From positions 1,411,771 to 1,475,770 of the forward strand of contig CP015195.1 in the NCBI GenBank assembly GCA_012221805.1: a stretch of 64,000 nt of DNA, written 5' to 3'. Shown in pieces: positions 9,362 to 19,103 of the stretch. Below the pieces are notes generated by a model, which worked only from the letters and a program-made list of their open reading frames with translations, ran no database searches and was not told the DNA's origin. Origin of the DNA: Pasteurellaceae bacterium RH1A. Lineage in GTDB: Bacteria; Pseudomonadota; Gammaproteobacteria; Enterobacterales; Pasteurellaceae. Numbering within the stretch: position 1 is the first letter of the stretch; every line of letters begins with the position of its first letter. The position numbers and the translations under genes were made by a program.

Positions 9362-10285
9362 TTAAATCAAACGAATACAAGCCACACCAGCCAGTAATAA
9401 GATCACGCCAGCAACCTGTAGCCATGAAACGGCTTTTTTGGCTGTGCCAAACCAACCGAATTTATCCACCAACAGACTGCCGACAATCAAGCCAAGCAAC
9501 ATCAACATTACCACTGAACCTGTGCCGATCTGTGGCACAAGCCACACACTGGCAAAAATAAACAGGCCTGCCAACACACCGCCAAACCAAATCCATAGCG
9601 GTTGATTTTTAGGCGACTTTGTTAAATGGGACAGGCTTTTTTCATAAAATAATACGATGAATAACAGCCCCAGTGTTCCCACCAAAAAGGACACCAGCGA
9701 TGAGGTTAAAGGCGACCCCAGCACTCGCCCTAGCTCGCCATTGACGGCGGCCTGCGTTGCCATGCCCATGCCGCCCAAAATACCCAAACCACGCCATAGC
9801 CATAAGCCTTTGCCATGTGTTTGCCTGTTTAAGGTTTTGATATTGGGCAAAACCACCGCCACCACAACACCAAGTAACACAAGGCTAACCCCAAGCATTC
9901 GGCTGCTTGAAAAAGCGATTTGTTTGGCGTTCAACCAAGCAAACGTATCAATCAAGACTCCCATCAAAACTTGCCCCAAAATGGGCATCACCGCCGTTTG
10001 CACACCACCTAATTTAGGGAAAATCAGCACATTGACCGTTAAACTAATCATGCCCAACACACCACCAAGCCAGGCCCAAAACGGTACATTCTGTAAAACA
10101 GGCTGGCTAATCATTAAGGAATTGCCTGACAAAAACGATAACATCAGCAAAAATAAAAAACCGACAGAAAAAGAAACCAGCGAAGTTAAAAACGGCACAG
10201 ACAAATGTAAGCGTAAACGCGCATTCACGGCAGACTGAAAGGCAATGCCCATACCTGCCAAAATACCAATCAATAAAATCATCAT
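9362..10285 (-). CDS. DMT-family transporter, YdcZ/DUF606 type
   Basis: Inner-membrane protein of about 307 residues with about ten hydrophobic helices in two similar halves; each half begins with G-I-L-A/G-G-M-G-x-A-x-Q-x-A-V-N. This internal duplication is the hallmark of tandem DUF606 (PF04657) members of the drug/metabolite transporter superfamily; substrate is unknown. The ATG pair at 10285/10282 follows AAGGG. The gene is divergent from the MarR regulator, across a promoter region with two palindromic operators, and runs into the hydroquinone reductase gene 11 bases downstream. This suggests a small detoxification operon for a quinone or other aromatic compound. Confidence 0.85.
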   Translation of the reverse strand: MMILLIGILAGMGIAFQSAVNARLRLHLSVPFLTSLVSFSVGFLFLLMLSFLSGNSLMISQPVLQNVPFWAWLGGVLGMISLTVNVLIFPKLGGVQTAVMPILGQVLMGVLIDTFAWLNAKQIAFSSSRMLGVSLVLLGVVVAVVLPNIKTLNRQTHGKGLWLWRGLGILGGMGMATQAAVNGELGRVLGSPLTSSLVSFLVGTLGLLFIVLFYEKSLSHLTKSPKNQPLWIWFGGVLAGLFIFASVWLVPQIGTGSVVMLMLLGLIVGSLLVDKFGWFGTAKKAVSWLQVAGVILLLAGVACIRLI

Positions 10286-10320
10286 AAAACCCTTATTATA
10301 TAAATGGATTGCCAAAAAAC

Positions 10321-10338
10321 TATCTTAATGCTAAGATA
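10321..10338. promoter_or_regulatory. Palindromic operator 1 of the MarR regulator
   Basis: TATCTTAATGCTAAGATA is an inverted repeat (TATCTTA / TAAGATA) between the divergent transporter and marR genes. It is almost repeated 38 bp further on. Two similar palindromes in a divergent MarR promoter are the expected architecture for autoregulation. Confidence 0.8.
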
Positions 10339-10358
10339 AATTCAGTTTAGTACCTATT

Positions 10359-10376
10359 TATCTTAATGTAAAGATA
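10359..10376. promoter_or_regulatory. Palindromic operator 2 of the MarR regulator
   Basis: TATCTTAATGTAAAGATA matches operator 1 at 16 of 18 positions. It lies seven bases before the marR start codon, where bound protein would overlap the ribosome-binding region or promoter of marR. Confidence 0.8.
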
Positions 10377-10382
10377 TTTTTT

Positions 10383-10886
10383 ATGAAAAACACACTCCCC
10401 ACTGATAAAGTAGACGACATCATCAGCCAATGGCAAACTCAACACCCAGATTTTGCCTTAAAATCCATGGCTATTTTAGGGCGTTTGCAAAGCTGTGCCG
10501 CTATGCTTGAACCGCTTTTAACCGCCAAATTCGCTGAATTTGGGCTAAATTATGGCGAATTTGATGTATTGGCGACTTTACGGCGATCTGGCGAACCCTT
10601 TGTCTTATCGCCTACCGAACTTTATTCGACCCTGATGATTACATCAGGTGCCATAACCAATCGCTTAAAGCACTTAGAAAACAAGGGCTTAATCGAGAGA
10701 AGGCCCAATCCAAACGACAGCCGCAGCCTGCTGGTTGCCTTAACTGATGAGGGCAAAGAGCTAATTGATCAGGCCTTTATGGCCCACTTGGAAAATGAGA
10801 ATAGGCTGTTGGAAGATCTATCAGATGAGATGTTGGAAAATTTAAATCAAGGATTGAAGGCCTTGTTATTAGCATGGGGAAAATAA
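10383..10886 (+). CDS. MarR-family transcriptional regulator
   Basis: A 167-residue winged-helix regulator. The DNA-binding helix (PTELYSTLMITSGAITNRLKHL) is followed by the wing signature KGLIERRPNPNDSRSLLVALTDEG, which includes the conserved D-x-R. N- and C-terminal helices would form the dimer interface. Its position opposite the transporter-reductase operon and the two palindromic operators suggest that it represses both itself and that operon until a phenolic or quinone ligand binds; the ligand is inference. The ATG at 10383 directly follows operator 2 and no strong ribosome-binding site is visible. Confidence 0.9.
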   Translation: MKNTLPTDKVDDIISQWQTQHPDFALKSMAILGRLQSCAAMLEPLLTAKFAEFGLNYGEFDVLATLRRSGEPFVLSPTELYSTLMITSGAITNRLKHLENKGLIERRPNPNDSRSLLVALTDEGKELIDQAFMAHLENENRLLEDLSDEMLENLNQGLKALLLAWGK

Positions 10887-10925
10887 TAAAGCATGCTTTA
10901 ATAAGCGGTCAATTTTTGCCAAAAA

Positions 10926-11080
10926 TTTGCAAATTTTAAGGGAAACTGAACCGCTTGTACCCTCTAAAGAAGCGAAAATGGAACAGGATCGATGGCGCCA
11001 GCGCCCTCGCTGGTGCCGTGGTTTACTTAAAAATCTATGGATAAAAAAGAAGCAGCAGCTGGTGGCTGGTTCTATCGGAG
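10926..11080. repeat. Left long direct repeat (USS plus BIME family B)
   Basis: About 155 bp nearly identical to 11947-12103. Both copies contain a USS core (ACCGCTTGT), the text CCTCT, and then a palindromic module GGCGCCAGCGCCCTCGCTGG (10994 onward). They continue through GTGGTTTACTTAAAAATCTA to CTATCGGAG. The second half-module of this copy is degenerate. The two copies bracket the AT-rich orphan gene. Confidence 0.8.
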
Positions 11081-11089
11081 ATATAATTT

Positions 11090-11910
11090 ATGCAATTAAT
11101 TATTTTTAATAATTCTGTAAACGGCTATAACTTGGGAGAAGTTTACTCTAAAGATGCTTTATTAAATCAGGAGATTTTCTTTGAATTTGACAAGGGAAAA
11201 TCACAACGACTTATTGCTATCAGTGCAAAAAGCATTAAAGAATTCTATTTAAACAATAAAAAGATAACCTTTGACAATTTTGAAAATTTTTTAGAAAAAA
11301 ATTCTGTACTTATAGAAAATCACATTCACTCTACACACTATATTTTTAAAGAATACAATATTTGCATTGTTTTATTGAGTGGATATAATTATTTTGCGGA
11401 GGTTTTGATTTATGATGAATCAATCAAAGAACTATATGAAAACAATTTAGCCGCTTTTTCAAGCGACATCTACAAGAAGCCACAAGCTTTTTTGAAAATC
11501 AACTAAAAGTCGAGCCTTATTTTTCATTTGATCAGTTTTATTTTGGGATGAGTTTTGAGGATTTTGTGAGAATATTAAACAAAAAACATCCTTTCAATGA
11601 AAATAATAAGAGAATAATTGAGATTGATCAGGTGCTATTTTCCTTTAGAGGAGAAAGGTTTAATGAAGTACTTGTAGATAAAAAAGTAAATAAAAACATA
11701 GAGATCTATATTTCTGATTTTTGCATTACCAATAAAGAGGATTTACTAGTTCTTAAAAATGAATACTCCTTTATAGAAAGAAGAGATGGCAGGATTGTTT
11801 TTAATGATCTGGGCTTTAGTGTAGACCGTGAATGCAAAGAGTATTATTTTTTTCATAAAGACCTTTTGCCATTTTGGAGTAATCCATATCGTCCAATTAC
11901 TAGTTGGTAG
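11090..11910 (+). pseudogene. AT-rich orphan gene, frame broken at an A-run
   Basis: Two open frames, 11090-11506 and 11548-11910, read as one gene of about 270 residues if one A is added to the run of four at 11439-11442. The rejoined text runs ELYEKQFSRFFKRHLQEATS and then, without a gap, FFENQLKVEPYFSFDQF into the second frame. The predicted protein is rich in Phe, Tyr, Asn, Lys and Glu, has no signal peptide or membrane segment, and I do not recognise it. The DNA is visibly more AT-rich than its neighbours, and the gene lies between two long direct repeats, both signs of horizontal gain. Such proteins often prove to be immunity proteins, but nothing in the sequence shows that here. Confidence 0.6.
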
Positions 11911-11946
11911 TTTTTTGACTTAACAAGCAGTTAAATGGTTGAATTT

Positions 11947-12103
11947 TTTGCAAATTTTAAGGGAAACTGAACCGCTTGTACCCTCTGAAGATGTAAAAAA
12001 TAGAACAGGGTCGATGGCGCCAGCGCCCTCGCTAGTGCCGTGGTTTACTTAAAAATCTATGGGTAAAAAAGAAGCACCAGCCTAGAGGCTGGCGCTATCG
12101 GAG
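11947..12103. repeat. Right long direct repeat (USS plus BIME family B)
   Basis: Second copy of the repeat at 10926-11080. It holds a complete family B inverted pair: GGCGCCAGCGCCCTCGCTAG from 12016 and GCACCAGCCTAGAGGCTGGC from 12074, ending CGCTATCGGAG. A single family C module (GTGGGTGCAAGCCCACCCTA) follows at about 12122-12144. Confidence 0.8.
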
Positions 12104-12148
12104 GGTTCAGTTTTATGATGGCGTGGGTGCAAGCCCACCCTACGTTTG

Positions 12149-12997
12149 CTAATTGGAAAAGGTATTACACACATTCGGATTGCCGGCCTGCAAGCCCTTT
12201 CTGAACCAGGCCAAACGTTGGGCGGATGAGCCGTGGGTGAAGCTGTCTGGCACGATGCGGCCTTGGTTTTGCTGTTGCAGGCGGTCATCGCCCACCGCTT
12301 CAGCGGCTAAGAAGGCTTCCTCAACATCGCCCTGCTCTAACTTGCCTTCACGCTGTAATTGATAGCCCCATACGCCTGCAAAACAGTCGGCCTGTAATTC
12401 TACATTGACGGAAATTTTATTGGCGGCTGTTTGGGAGCGGGCGTTTTGCTGGGCGGCTTGGGTCTTGCGGCTAATGCCCAGGAGGTTTTGGACGTGGTGG
12501 CCGACCTCATGGGCAATCACATAGGCAAAGGCAAAATCGCCCGAAGCCTTGAGTTTGTATTTCATATCATCGTAAAAGGACAGATCCAGGTAGATCTTCT
12601 CATCGGCCGGGCAATAAAAAGGCCCCATCACAGATTGGCCTGTGCCGCAGGCCGTTTGGGTTGCTCCACGATAAAGCACCAACTTGGGTTCACGGTAGGT
12701 CAGGCCATTTTGGTTGAAATAGTCAGCCCAAATTCGTTCGGTGGTATAAAGCACCTTGCGGGAGAGGGTGTTAAGTTCGGCTTCTTCGGCGCTTGGTTGA
12801 TAGCTGCCCTGCTGCTCGGTATAAGAAGACTGCTCACCCAAACTGACAATGCCTGATAAATCCACGCCATAATAGGCCCCAACCAAGACGATAATCAGGC
12901 CTAAGAGGGAGCCTTTCCCCTTGCCTGATACTCGGCGGCCCGACTGGGCGCGGCGATCTTCCACATTGCGGCTTTCTCTTTCATTTTCTAAACGCAT
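12149..12997 (-). CDS. ypfJ: Neutral zinc metallopeptidase, YpfJ family
   Basis: A 282-residue membrane-anchored peptidase-like protein (putative neutral zinc metallopeptidase, PF04228). A short basic cytoplasmic N-terminus is followed by one membrane segment (about residues 30-46). The zinc motif HEVGHHVQ lies in the middle, and a downstream E-LQADCFAG segment supplies the third ligand region. Cys residues around [14 protein letters not shown] suggest a disulfide in the periplasm. No physiological substrate is known to me. AAGGA precedes the start at 12997. Confidence 0.9.
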   Translation of the reverse strand: MRLENERESRNVEDRRAQSGRRVSGKGKGSLLGLIIVLVGAYYGVDLSGIVSLGEQSSYTEQQGSYQPSAEEAELNTLSRKVLYTTERIWADYFNQNGLTYREPKLVLYRGATQTACGTGQSVMGPFYCPADEKIYLDLSFYDDMKYKLKASGDFAFAYVIAHEVGHHVQNLLGISRKTQAAQQNARSQTAANKISVNVELQADCFAGVWGYQLQREGKLEQGDVEEAFLAAEAVGDDRLQQQNQGRIVPDSFTHGSSAQRLAWFRKGLQAGNPNVCNTFSN

Positions 12998-13041
12998 AGT
13001 CTTTCCTTATTTGTAAAAAATTGATCATTTGTGACCGCTTG

Positions 13042-13824
13042 TTAGCCTGATAAACGGCCTAAATATGCCCTGCCGCCCAGGTTTTGAACCTGCCGCATGA
13101 TCCAGTCTTGCTTTTTCCGCATAATGGTGCCAGGCCGATTGACCTTATAGATATGCGGATTGGGCAAACTGGCAGCCAGCAAGGCGGCTTCTTGCATGGT
13201 CAGCTGGCTGGCCTTTTTCTTGAAATAATGCTGGGCGGCGGCCTCGACCCCAAAAATGCCTGGGCCAAATTCGGCGATATTGAGGTAGATTTCTAAAATC
13301 CGTTGCTTGCTCCAAACCGTTTCCGTCAGCAAGGTCAATGGCACTTCAATGCCCTTACGCACCCAGCTTGTACCGTGCCAGAGGTAGAGGTTCTTCACCA
13401 CCTGTTGGGAAAGGGTGGAAGCCCCTCGCAGTTTCTTATTTTTCCGCTTTAAAACACTTTCAATGGCCGCTAAATCCAAGCCAAAATGGTTGTCAAAATT
13501 CTGATCTTCAGCCGCAATCACGGCCATTTGCATCTGCCAGGCAATGCGGTCTAGGCTGGCCCATTGATATTGGATCTTATAGGGTTGGCCCTGCCATAAA
13601 TGACTGATTTTTTGTTGGGCCATATAGGCTGAAAAGGGAATGGGCAGGAGAGAAAAAATCAAGGTCAGGCTTAAAAAGAAGCTGCCCAGGGCCAGGCTGA
13701 TTCGGCTAAAGCCAAACCAAAGCCATTGTCCCAGGCCTTGTAATTCTTTGGGCAGAAAGAATCCCACCAATTTGCCCAACCAAGTTTGAGATCTTCTGCG
13801 GGAGGATTTACGCTTTCTGGCCAT
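13042..13824 (-). CDS. mtgA: Monofunctional peptidoglycan transglycosylase
   Basis: GT51 glycosyltransferase that polymerises lipid II into glycan strands. The 260-residue protein has one N-terminal membrane segment (about residues 35-58). It carries the family motifs AAEDQNFDNHFGLD, with catalytic Glu, then GASTLSQQVVKNLYL and RILEIYLNIAEFG. Length is normal for MtgA. Its start overlaps the end of trpR by 17 bp, indicating translational coupling; trpR-mtgA pairing is common in Pasteurellaceae. Confidence 0.95.
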   Translation of the reverse strand: MARKRKSSRRRSQTWLGKLVGFFLPKELQGLGQWLWFGFSRISLALGSFFLSLTLIFSLLPIPFSAYMAQQKISHLWQGQPYKIQYQWASLDRIAWQMQMAVIAAEDQNFDNHFGLDLAAIESVLKRKNKKLRGASTLSQQVVKNLYLWHGTSWVRKGIEVPLTLLTETVWSKQRILEIYLNIAEFGPGIFGVEAAAQHYFKKKASQLTMQEAALLAASLPNPHIYKVNRPGTIMRKKQDWIMRQVQNLGGRAYLGRLSG

Positions 13825-14119
13825 TAAACTTCTGGTTTACCCAGGCTAAAATTTGTGGGTCAATGGTTTTAAGTTGGTTAGAGCCACGAGTGATAGTGGC
13901 GGCACTGGTGTTGAGGCGTTGCTGAATTTCACGCTGGGAATGTTGGTTGCCTAAGAGCAGGCCAACAATTTGCACCCGCAGGCCCAGGGAGCTGCGTTCA
14001 TCAGGGGTCAGCATAATAGATAAAAGCTCTTCCAGTTTATCCTCTGCCACGGCCTGTCGAACAAGCTCAAGAAAATCTTGCCATTCTTGCGGATCACGTT
14101 GGGTGTAGGGTAATTTCAT
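13808..14119 (-). CDS. trpR: Trp operon repressor
   Basis: All-helical repressor of about 103 residues that binds trp operators when loaded with tryptophan. The text LTPDERSSLGLRVQIVGLLL followed by QREIQQRLNTSAATITRGSN contains the helix-turn-helix and the family's ATITRGSN recognition helix. The ATG at 14119 has GGAGG four bases upstream. It is the second-last gene of the tadA-lolA-trpR-mtgA run, overlapping mtgA. Confidence 0.95.
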   Translation of the reverse strand: MKLPYTQRDPQEWQDFLELVRQAVAEDKLEELLSIMLTPDERSSLGLRVQIVGLLLGNQHSQREIQQRLNTSAATITRGSNQLKTIDPQILAWVNQKFNGQKA

Positions 14120-14131
14120 GAGGCCTCCAAG

Positions 14132-14176
14132 CAAGCGGTCGGGATTTGCAAAAAATCCACAAATCCCGACCGCTTG
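14132..14176. terminator. USS-derived 17-bp inverted repeat between lolA and trpR
   Basis: CAAGCGGTCGGGATTTG (14132-14148) and its exact complement CAAATCCCGACCGCTTG (14160-14176) form a perfect stem made of facing USS cores. The U-rich run (TTTTATTTTTT) follows only in the plus direction. On the minus strand, where the genes lie, it is a strong hairpin without a U-run and may act as an attenuator or mRNA-stabilising element. Confidence 0.6.
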
Positions 14177-14178
14177 TT

Positions 14179-14811
14179 TTATTTTTTCTTGCTGCGTTGG
14201 TCGTCCAACTCTGCCCCTTTCGGCAGGTTAAACTTGAATAGGCTGTCGTTTACGTTGGCGGTGGACACATTGCGAAGCACATAGAGATTGCTCTGCCCAT
14301 CTCGTTCAATGGTGCTAAAGCCCTTTAAGAGGCCGTTGGCATCAATACGAACATCAAACTGCTTGATGGCACTCTTTTTGGATTTTGGCTTGAGCACAAA
14401 GTTATCCATATTTTGCGTGACAGTGTATTGTTCCCAGTGGCGCTTATCATTGCTGGTTAAAAGCACAAAAGGCGTATCGCTGACCGCGTCCTTGACCCAG
14501 TTGGCTGTCGCTTGCGATACAAAAGGATCATAGAACCACAGGGTTGAACCATCTGAAACAATCAGGTTTTCCTGTGGGCTCTTGGTTTCCATTCTAAAGA
14601 GGTTTGGGCGTTTAACATAGAACTTACCCTGACCTTTCTGCACTTCCTTGCCCTTGGCTGAACGCACCGTTTGGTCAAAATCCGCCCCGTATTGCACGGC
14701 CTGATCCAAGCGTTTTTGCAATTCTGCCACCGCTTGTGGATTGGCCCAAAGGGCGCTGCTCATGGTCATCAAGCCTAAAACCAATGCGGATTGTTTAAAT
14801 AATGCTTTCAT
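14179..14811 (-). CDS. lolA: Outer-membrane lipoprotein carrier protein
   Basis: Periplasmic chaperone that takes lipoproteins from LolCDE to LolB at the outer membrane. The 210-residue precursor has a signal peptide ending at about SSALWA. It shows LolA family segments such as [34 protein letters not shown] and [14 protein letters not shown]. The start at 14811 has AAGGA upstream; an in-frame extension into tadA has no family similarity. It lies 79 bp downstream of tadA. Confidence 0.94.
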   Translation of the reverse strand: MKALFKQSALVLGLMTMSSALWANPQAVAELQKRLDQAVQYGADFDQTVRSAKGKEVQKGQGKFYVKRPNLFRMETKSPQENLIVSDGSTLWFYDPFVSQATANWVKDAVSDTPFVLLTSNDKRHWEQYTVTQNMDNFVLKPKSKKSAIKQFDVRIDANGLLKGFSTIERDGQSNLYVLRNVSTANVNDSLFKFNLPKGAELDDQRSKKK

Positions 14812-14890
14812 AATATTCCTTGATAGAAAAAAGGTAATCCTAAGATTACCGTTTTTAAGAATAGTTCCAATTATAGCCCAATCAGCCCTT

Positions 14891-15409
14891 TCACTCACGC
14901 TTTAATTTTTGCTCCTTCCGCCTTTTTTGGAAGAAGTGGCTAATTTTTTGGCTGCATTGCTCGGTCATTACTCCGCCTCGAATCTCCAGAAAATGGTTCA
15001 TTTTATAGTCTTCAAACAGATGGAAGCGAGAGCCAACCGCCCCCGTTTTATAGTCACTGGCTCCAAAAACCAAACGGCTAATGCGGCTATGCAAAATAGC
15101 CCCGGCACACATGGGGCAAGGCTCTAGGGTCACATAAAGGGTGGTATCCAGTAGGCGATAATTTCCCAGCTTGTCCGCCGCTTGTCGTAAGGCTTGAACT
15201 TCTGCGTGAGCCGTAGGGTCAGACTGCACAATCACTCGGTTCCAGCCCTCTCCCAAAACATTCCCCTGGCTATCCACCAAAACCGCTCCCACGGGGATTT
15301 CGCCCTCCTGTTCAGCACGATCTGCCAGCTCAAGGGCATATTGCATAAAGTGAAAATCTTGCTGGGAAAGGGTAAGCGGGCAAGAGGTTTGGGTGGGTTG
15401 GATAAACAT
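14891..15409 (-). CDS. tadA: tRNA-specific adenosine deaminase
   Basis: Converts A34 of tRNA-Arg(ACG) to inosine and is essential in most bacteria. The 172-residue protein has the zinc deaminase signature HAEVQAL with the catalytic Glu and PCPMCAGA with the two Cys ligands. [10 protein letters not shown] near the N-terminus is also typical. The start at 15409 gives a 15-20-residue N-terminal tail before the conserved domain; an internal ATG at FMQYAL could instead be used. Confidence 0.94.
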   Translation of the reverse strand: MFIQPTQTSCPLTLSQQDFHFMQYALELADRAEQEGEIPVGAVLVDSQGNVLGEGWNRVIVQSDPTAHAEVQALRQAADKLGNYRLLDTTLYVTLEPCPMCAGAILHSRISRLVFGASDYKTGAVGSRFHLFEDYKMNHFLEIRGGVMTEQCSQKISHFFQKRRKEQKLKRE

Positions 15410-15582
15410 AGGGCTTATAACTTACATGAAAAAGCCACTTTGCAGTGGCTGATAAACTATTTTTTATTTTCTTGGGCTAACAAGCAAATTGTTTCAAAAT
15501 TTCAAATAGAAGCCTGCATTATACACAAAATGTCGAATTTGTAAGGCCCTAGCCTGTATAATTTGTCAATTTTGCAGGAAAT

Positions 15583-18500
15583 TTAACCGCTTGTAGCCAA
15601 TTCTTCGGCCACCGCCTCTGCCTGTTGCATTACATACTCAATGGCATCTTCCTGCTTATCAGGCGGATACTTGAAAAGCAACAAGGCTCGGCGAACCAGC
15701 AGTCGCATTTTGGCTCGGACAGAATCCTTGTATTGCCAGTCAATAGTCACCGATTTGCGTAGGCTGTTGGTGATCATTTTGGCGAGTTTCATCAGGGTTT
15801 CATCGCCCATTTGTTCCTTGGCACTGGCGTTTTGGGCTAAAGCGTCATAGAAGGCCAATTCGGCAGGGCTTAAACCTAGGCTTTCGCCCCGCTTTTGTTT
15901 TTCATCGAACTCTTGAGCCAGGGCGATCAGCTCTTCCAAAATATCAATCACGCTTAAATTGTGGTTGTGGTACTGGCTCATCGCCTCTTTGAGTTTCTGC
16001 TCAAAATCCTTTTTCAGGGTTTGGTTAGCCCCTGATTTTTGGCGGATTTGACTGCCCAAATAACGCTCTAAAGCCGACACCCACAAGTCCTTGGTTTCGC
16101 TTTGCTTAATGCTGGCTAAAAATTCATCTGACAGCAGGTTGATATTGGGCCGATCCTTTTCCAAGGCCTCAAATAAATCCACCACGCCTTCTGATTCTAC
16201 GGCACGGTTGAGCAGGGCGGCTAGCTGTAAGCCCTTGTCGGTTTTATCTTGCGGTGACCGTTCTTCACTTTTGCTAATCGTGCGACGAACAGCATCGAAA
16301 AAGGCCAGTTCTTGGCGGTATTTGTCGGCTTTAGGCAAGGCGGCACACAGGCTAAAGCCCTTATGTGCCAAACGCACCGCCTGCAAGAAAGCGTCCTTGC
16401 GTGGGGTTGGGCTTTTGGTCTGTAATGATGGTTGCATACGATCCAAGGCCAAAATATGGTTAGCCGCACGGCGAATGGCAGCAAGCAGGGCCTGAGGTTC
16501 CTGAATTTGCAAACTTTCTGCCAAATCAAACCGCTTGCCTTCAACTGGTGTAGCAAACTGCCCCCGAATGGTCTCAATATAGTCCAACATCTTGCCAAAG
16601 GCGGCCTCCACGTCCTGCACAATTTCGCCCTTGCCGCCAGCGTTGGTGTACTTGGCAAAGCCGGCTTTCATTTCTTCGGTCAGCCCATAATAGTCCACAA
16701 TCAAGCCACCACTTTCCCGGCTCTTATTGCGAAAGACCCGATTAACCCGGGCTATCGCCTGCATAAGGTTGTGATCCTGCATTGGCTTGTCCAGATACAT
16801 TGTATTACAACAAGGCACGTCAAAGCCCGTCAGCCACATATCCCGCACAATCACGATTTTGAGCGGATCATCAGGATCCTTAAAGCGTTTTTCCAGGGTT
16901 TTCTTGTCCTGTTGGTGCATTCGCCATTCGGGAGGATCGCTGGCGACATTGCTGGTCATCACCACCTTAATCGCCCCTTGGGTGACCTCATCAGAATGCC
17001 AACTTGGACGAAGTGCGGTGATTTTTTGGTACAATTTTACGCAGATTTTACGGCTCATCACCACAATCATGGCCTTGCCGTCCACCAGCTCGGTGCGTTT
17101 TTCATAGTGGCTGACAATGTCCTGAGCCAGCAAATCCAAACGGCTGTCCAGCCCCTGAATTTCCTCCCGCAAACGCATCGCCGCCTGATTATCGCCATAA
17201 ACTGCCTCCGCCTCTCGCACCACATTGGCAAATTCAGGGCTTTCACGCAGCACCGCTTGGCGTGGCTCATAGAAAATCGGCACGGTCGCTCCGTCCTCAA
17301 TGGCACGCTGAAAATCGTAAATAGACACATAGGAACCGAACACATCACGGGTGTCCCGATCTTCCAAGTCCATCAAAGGCGTGCCAGTAAAGCCGATAAA
17401 GGAGGCATTGGGCAGGGCTTGACGCAGGTGCTGGGCGTAACCCGTGCGATACTCGCCCTTTTCGGTCAGTTTCTGTTCAAAGCCATATTGGGAACGGTGG
17501 GCTTCATCAGCAATCACAATAATGTTGCTCCGCTCATTCAGCATTGGAAAGGCACTCTCCCCTTCCAGCAAGCCGAATTTTTGAATGGTGGTAAAAATCA
17601 CCCCGCCCGATTCCCGTTTTGCCAGTTCATCACGCAATTCTTCTCGGCTATCCGCCTGCACGGGCGTTTGTTTAATTAAAGCCTGACCAGCAGAAAAAGT
17701 AGCGAATAATTGACCGTCTAAATCATTGCGATCGGTTACCATCACCAAGGTAGGGTTACGCAATTCACTTTGTGCTAGCACCTTGCCGGCATAAAAGAGC
17801 ATAGAGAGCGACTTGCCCGAACCCTGGGTATGCCAAACTACGCCAATCTTGCGATTGCCCCTTTCGCTTGCTGCCACTAGCGTACAATCCACCGCCTCAT
17901 TCACCCCATAAAATTGGTGATAAGCCCCGATTTTCTTGATGGTGCGATTTTGGCTGTCCTTCTCAAAAATCACAAAGTTCTGCACATAATCCAACCAAGT
18001 TTTAGGCTTAAAGAGACCACGCAGCAGATCTTTTAACTCATCACCGAATGTAATCAGCTCACTTTCCGCCTTTTCATTGACTACTCGCCAAGGGGTAAAG
18101 CGGTCAAAATCAGCCGTTAGCGCCCCTAACTTGGCAAACGTGCCGTCTGAAATCACCAGTGCCTGATTAAAAACAAAGAGATCGGGCAACTCGCTCTTGT
18201 AAGTCTGCAACTGGGCGTAGGCCTTGGGTAGATCCGCATCCACCGCTAGCGGATTTTTCAGCTCAAAGACCACCAAGGGCAAGCCGTTCACAAAGCCGAT
18301 CAAGTCAGGAATCCGCTTGCCTTTTTGGGTGGCTATATCCAACTGATTGACCACCCGAAAATCATTCTTTTCAGGCTGGGCAAAATCCACCAAAATCGCC
18401 ACATCGTGTTTTTGTTCGCCCTCCGCCTGATAGCTGACCGCCACCCCATTGCGGAGCCAGCCATAGGCCTGCTTGTTCTGCTCCAGCAAATCCGCACTGT

Positions 18501-18744
18501 CCCAACTGGTCACCAACCGCACCACCTCTTCCACCGCACTTTCTGGCAACTGCGGATTGAGCCGCCTTACCGCCTGCGTCAAAATCGGCCTTAACACCAC
18601 CTCACTCACCCGCTCCCGCCAAGGGTTTTCCCCTTCTGGCACAATGGTTTTGCCAAAGCTGTAATTCCAGCCCAGCAGTTGCAGGGTGTCGATAGCGGAT
18701 TGTTCGATAAAGTTTTCATTGATGTCGAAGTTGTTGATTTTCAT
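15583..18744 (-). CDS. hsdR: Type I restriction enzyme, R subunit
   Basis: ATP-dependent translocase and nuclease subunit of a type I restriction-modification system. The 1,053-residue protein has the N-terminal nuclease motif D-x(n)-E-x-K (IPDLIGF then VVFELKNP). Its helicase motifs are [11 protein letters not shown] (Walker A), DEAHRSQYG (motif II) and FIGFTGTPL (motif III). The ATG at 18744 has AAGGA upstream and matches the family N-terminus; the frame is open 30 codons further up. Unlike the usual hsdMSR order, about 2 kb of RAYT/REP DNA and a small-protein operon separate it from hsdM-hsdS, so it needs its own promoter, presumably in 18745-18869. Confidence 0.95.
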   Translation of the reverse strand: MKINNFDINENFIEQSAIDTLQLLGWNYSFGKTIVPEGENPWRERVSEVVLRPILTQAVRRLNPQLPESAVEEVVRLVTSWDSADLLEQNKQAYGWLRNGVAVSYQAEGEQKHDVAILVDFAQPEKNDFRVVNQLDIATQKGKRIPDLIGFVNGLPLVVFELKNPLAVDADLPKAYAQLQTYKSELPDLFVFNQALVISDGTFAKLGALTADFDRFTPWRVVNEKAESELITFGDELKDLLRGLFKPKTWLDYVQNFVIFEKDSQNRTIKKIGAYHQFYGVNEAVDCTLVAASERGNRKIGVVWHTQGSGKSLSMLFYAGKVLAQSELRNPTLVMVTDRNDLDGQLFATFSAGQALIKQTPVQADSREELRDELAKRESGGVIFTTIQKFGLLEGESAFPMLNERSNIIVIADEAHRSQYGFEQKLTEKGEYRTGYAQHLRQALPNASFIGFTGTPLMDLEDRDTRDVFGSYVSIYDFQRAIEDGATVPIFYEPRQAVLRESPEFANVVREAEAVYGDNQAAMRLREEIQGLDSRLDLLAQDIVSHYEKRTELVDGKAMIVVMSRKICVKLYQKITALRPSWHSDEVTQGAIKVVMTSNVASDPPEWRMHQQDKKTLEKRFKDPDDPLKIVIVRDMWLTGFDVPCCNTMYLDKPMQDHNLMQAIARVNRVFRNKSRESGGLIVDYYGLTEEMKAGFAKYTNAGGKGEIVQDVEAAFGKMLDYIETIRGQFATPVEGKRFDLAESLQIQEPQALLAAIRRAANHILALDRMQPSLQTKSPTPRKDAFLQAVRLAHKGFSLCAALPKADKYRQELAFFDAVRRTISKSEERSPQDKTDKGLQLAALLNRAVESEGVVDLFEALEKDRPNINLLSDEFLASIKQSETKDLWVSALERYLGSQIRQKSGANQTLKKDFEQKLKEAMSQYHNHNLSVIDILEELIALAQEFDEKQKRGESLGLSPAELAFYDALAQNASAKEQMGDETLMKLAKMITNSLRKSVTIDWQYKDSVRAKMRLLVRRALLLFKYPPDKQEDAIEYVMQQAEAVAEELATSG

Positions 18745-18776
18745 GTTTTTTCCTTTTTTCAAGAGGGAAAGTTGGT

Positions 18777-18798
18777 TTTTGCGATCGGGATCGTAAAA
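18777..18798. promoter_or_regulatory. Operator-like palindrome between hsdR and the small membrane operon
   Basis: TTTTGCGATC and GATCGTAAAA form a 10-bp inverted repeat with one mismatch around GG. It lies in the divergent intergenic region, 33 bp upstream of the hsdR start. TAAAAT inside the right arm could be a -10 box for the rightward operon, with TTGGTT 16 bp upstream. A regulator binding here could control both directions; no regulator gene is evident nearby. Confidence 0.4.
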
Positions 18799-18869
18799 TT
18801 TAAATGTGTGGCTTGCTCGCCTACCCTTCTCCAATCACAATGTTGGCCTTTTTGATAACTGGAGGATTT

Positions 18870-19094
18870 ATGTGGAATATTCTTAAAAAACCCATTGAAA
18901 AATCAAGCCTTGAGGCTTGGGCGAAAATAGCAGATGACATTATAAAAGTTGCAATTTTGGCTTTACCTGTTATTCTATACAATGAGCAGTATTCAAACGT
19001 CTTGAAGACGTTTAACATCATTGCAGTGTTATTTATCATTTATGGTCTTATTGCGATTAGTCGTGCCATAAGACGTAACTTACTTCAAAACTAG
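18870..19094 (+). CDS. Small membrane protein, 74 residues
   Basis: The product begins MWNILKKPIEKSSLEAWAKI and has two hydrophobic segments, about residues 28-38 and 50-65, with a basic C-terminus (RAIRRNLLQN). The ATG at 18870 follows GGAGG by five bases; an upstream in-frame extension lacks a ribosome site. I do not recognise the family. It is the first of three tandem small genes, 9 and 1 bases apart, that share a terminator. It is divergent from hsdR. Confidence 0.65.
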   Translation: MWNILKKPIEKSSLEAWAKIADDIIKVAILALPVILYNEQYSNVLKTFNIIAVLFIIYGLIAISRAIRRNLLQN

Positions 19095-19103
19095 GAGCAT
19101 ATT

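Noticed and set aside
17014..17022. Haemophilus-type USS AAGTGCGGT
   Set aside because: Isolated occurrence(s) inside coding sequence; the Actinobacillus-type core is far more frequent in the window, so this one is probably chance or relic.
16432..17679. 415-codon open frame antisense to hsdR
   Set aside because: It lies wholly inside hsdR, which has all type I motor motifs in the other strand; no ribosome site or family motif.
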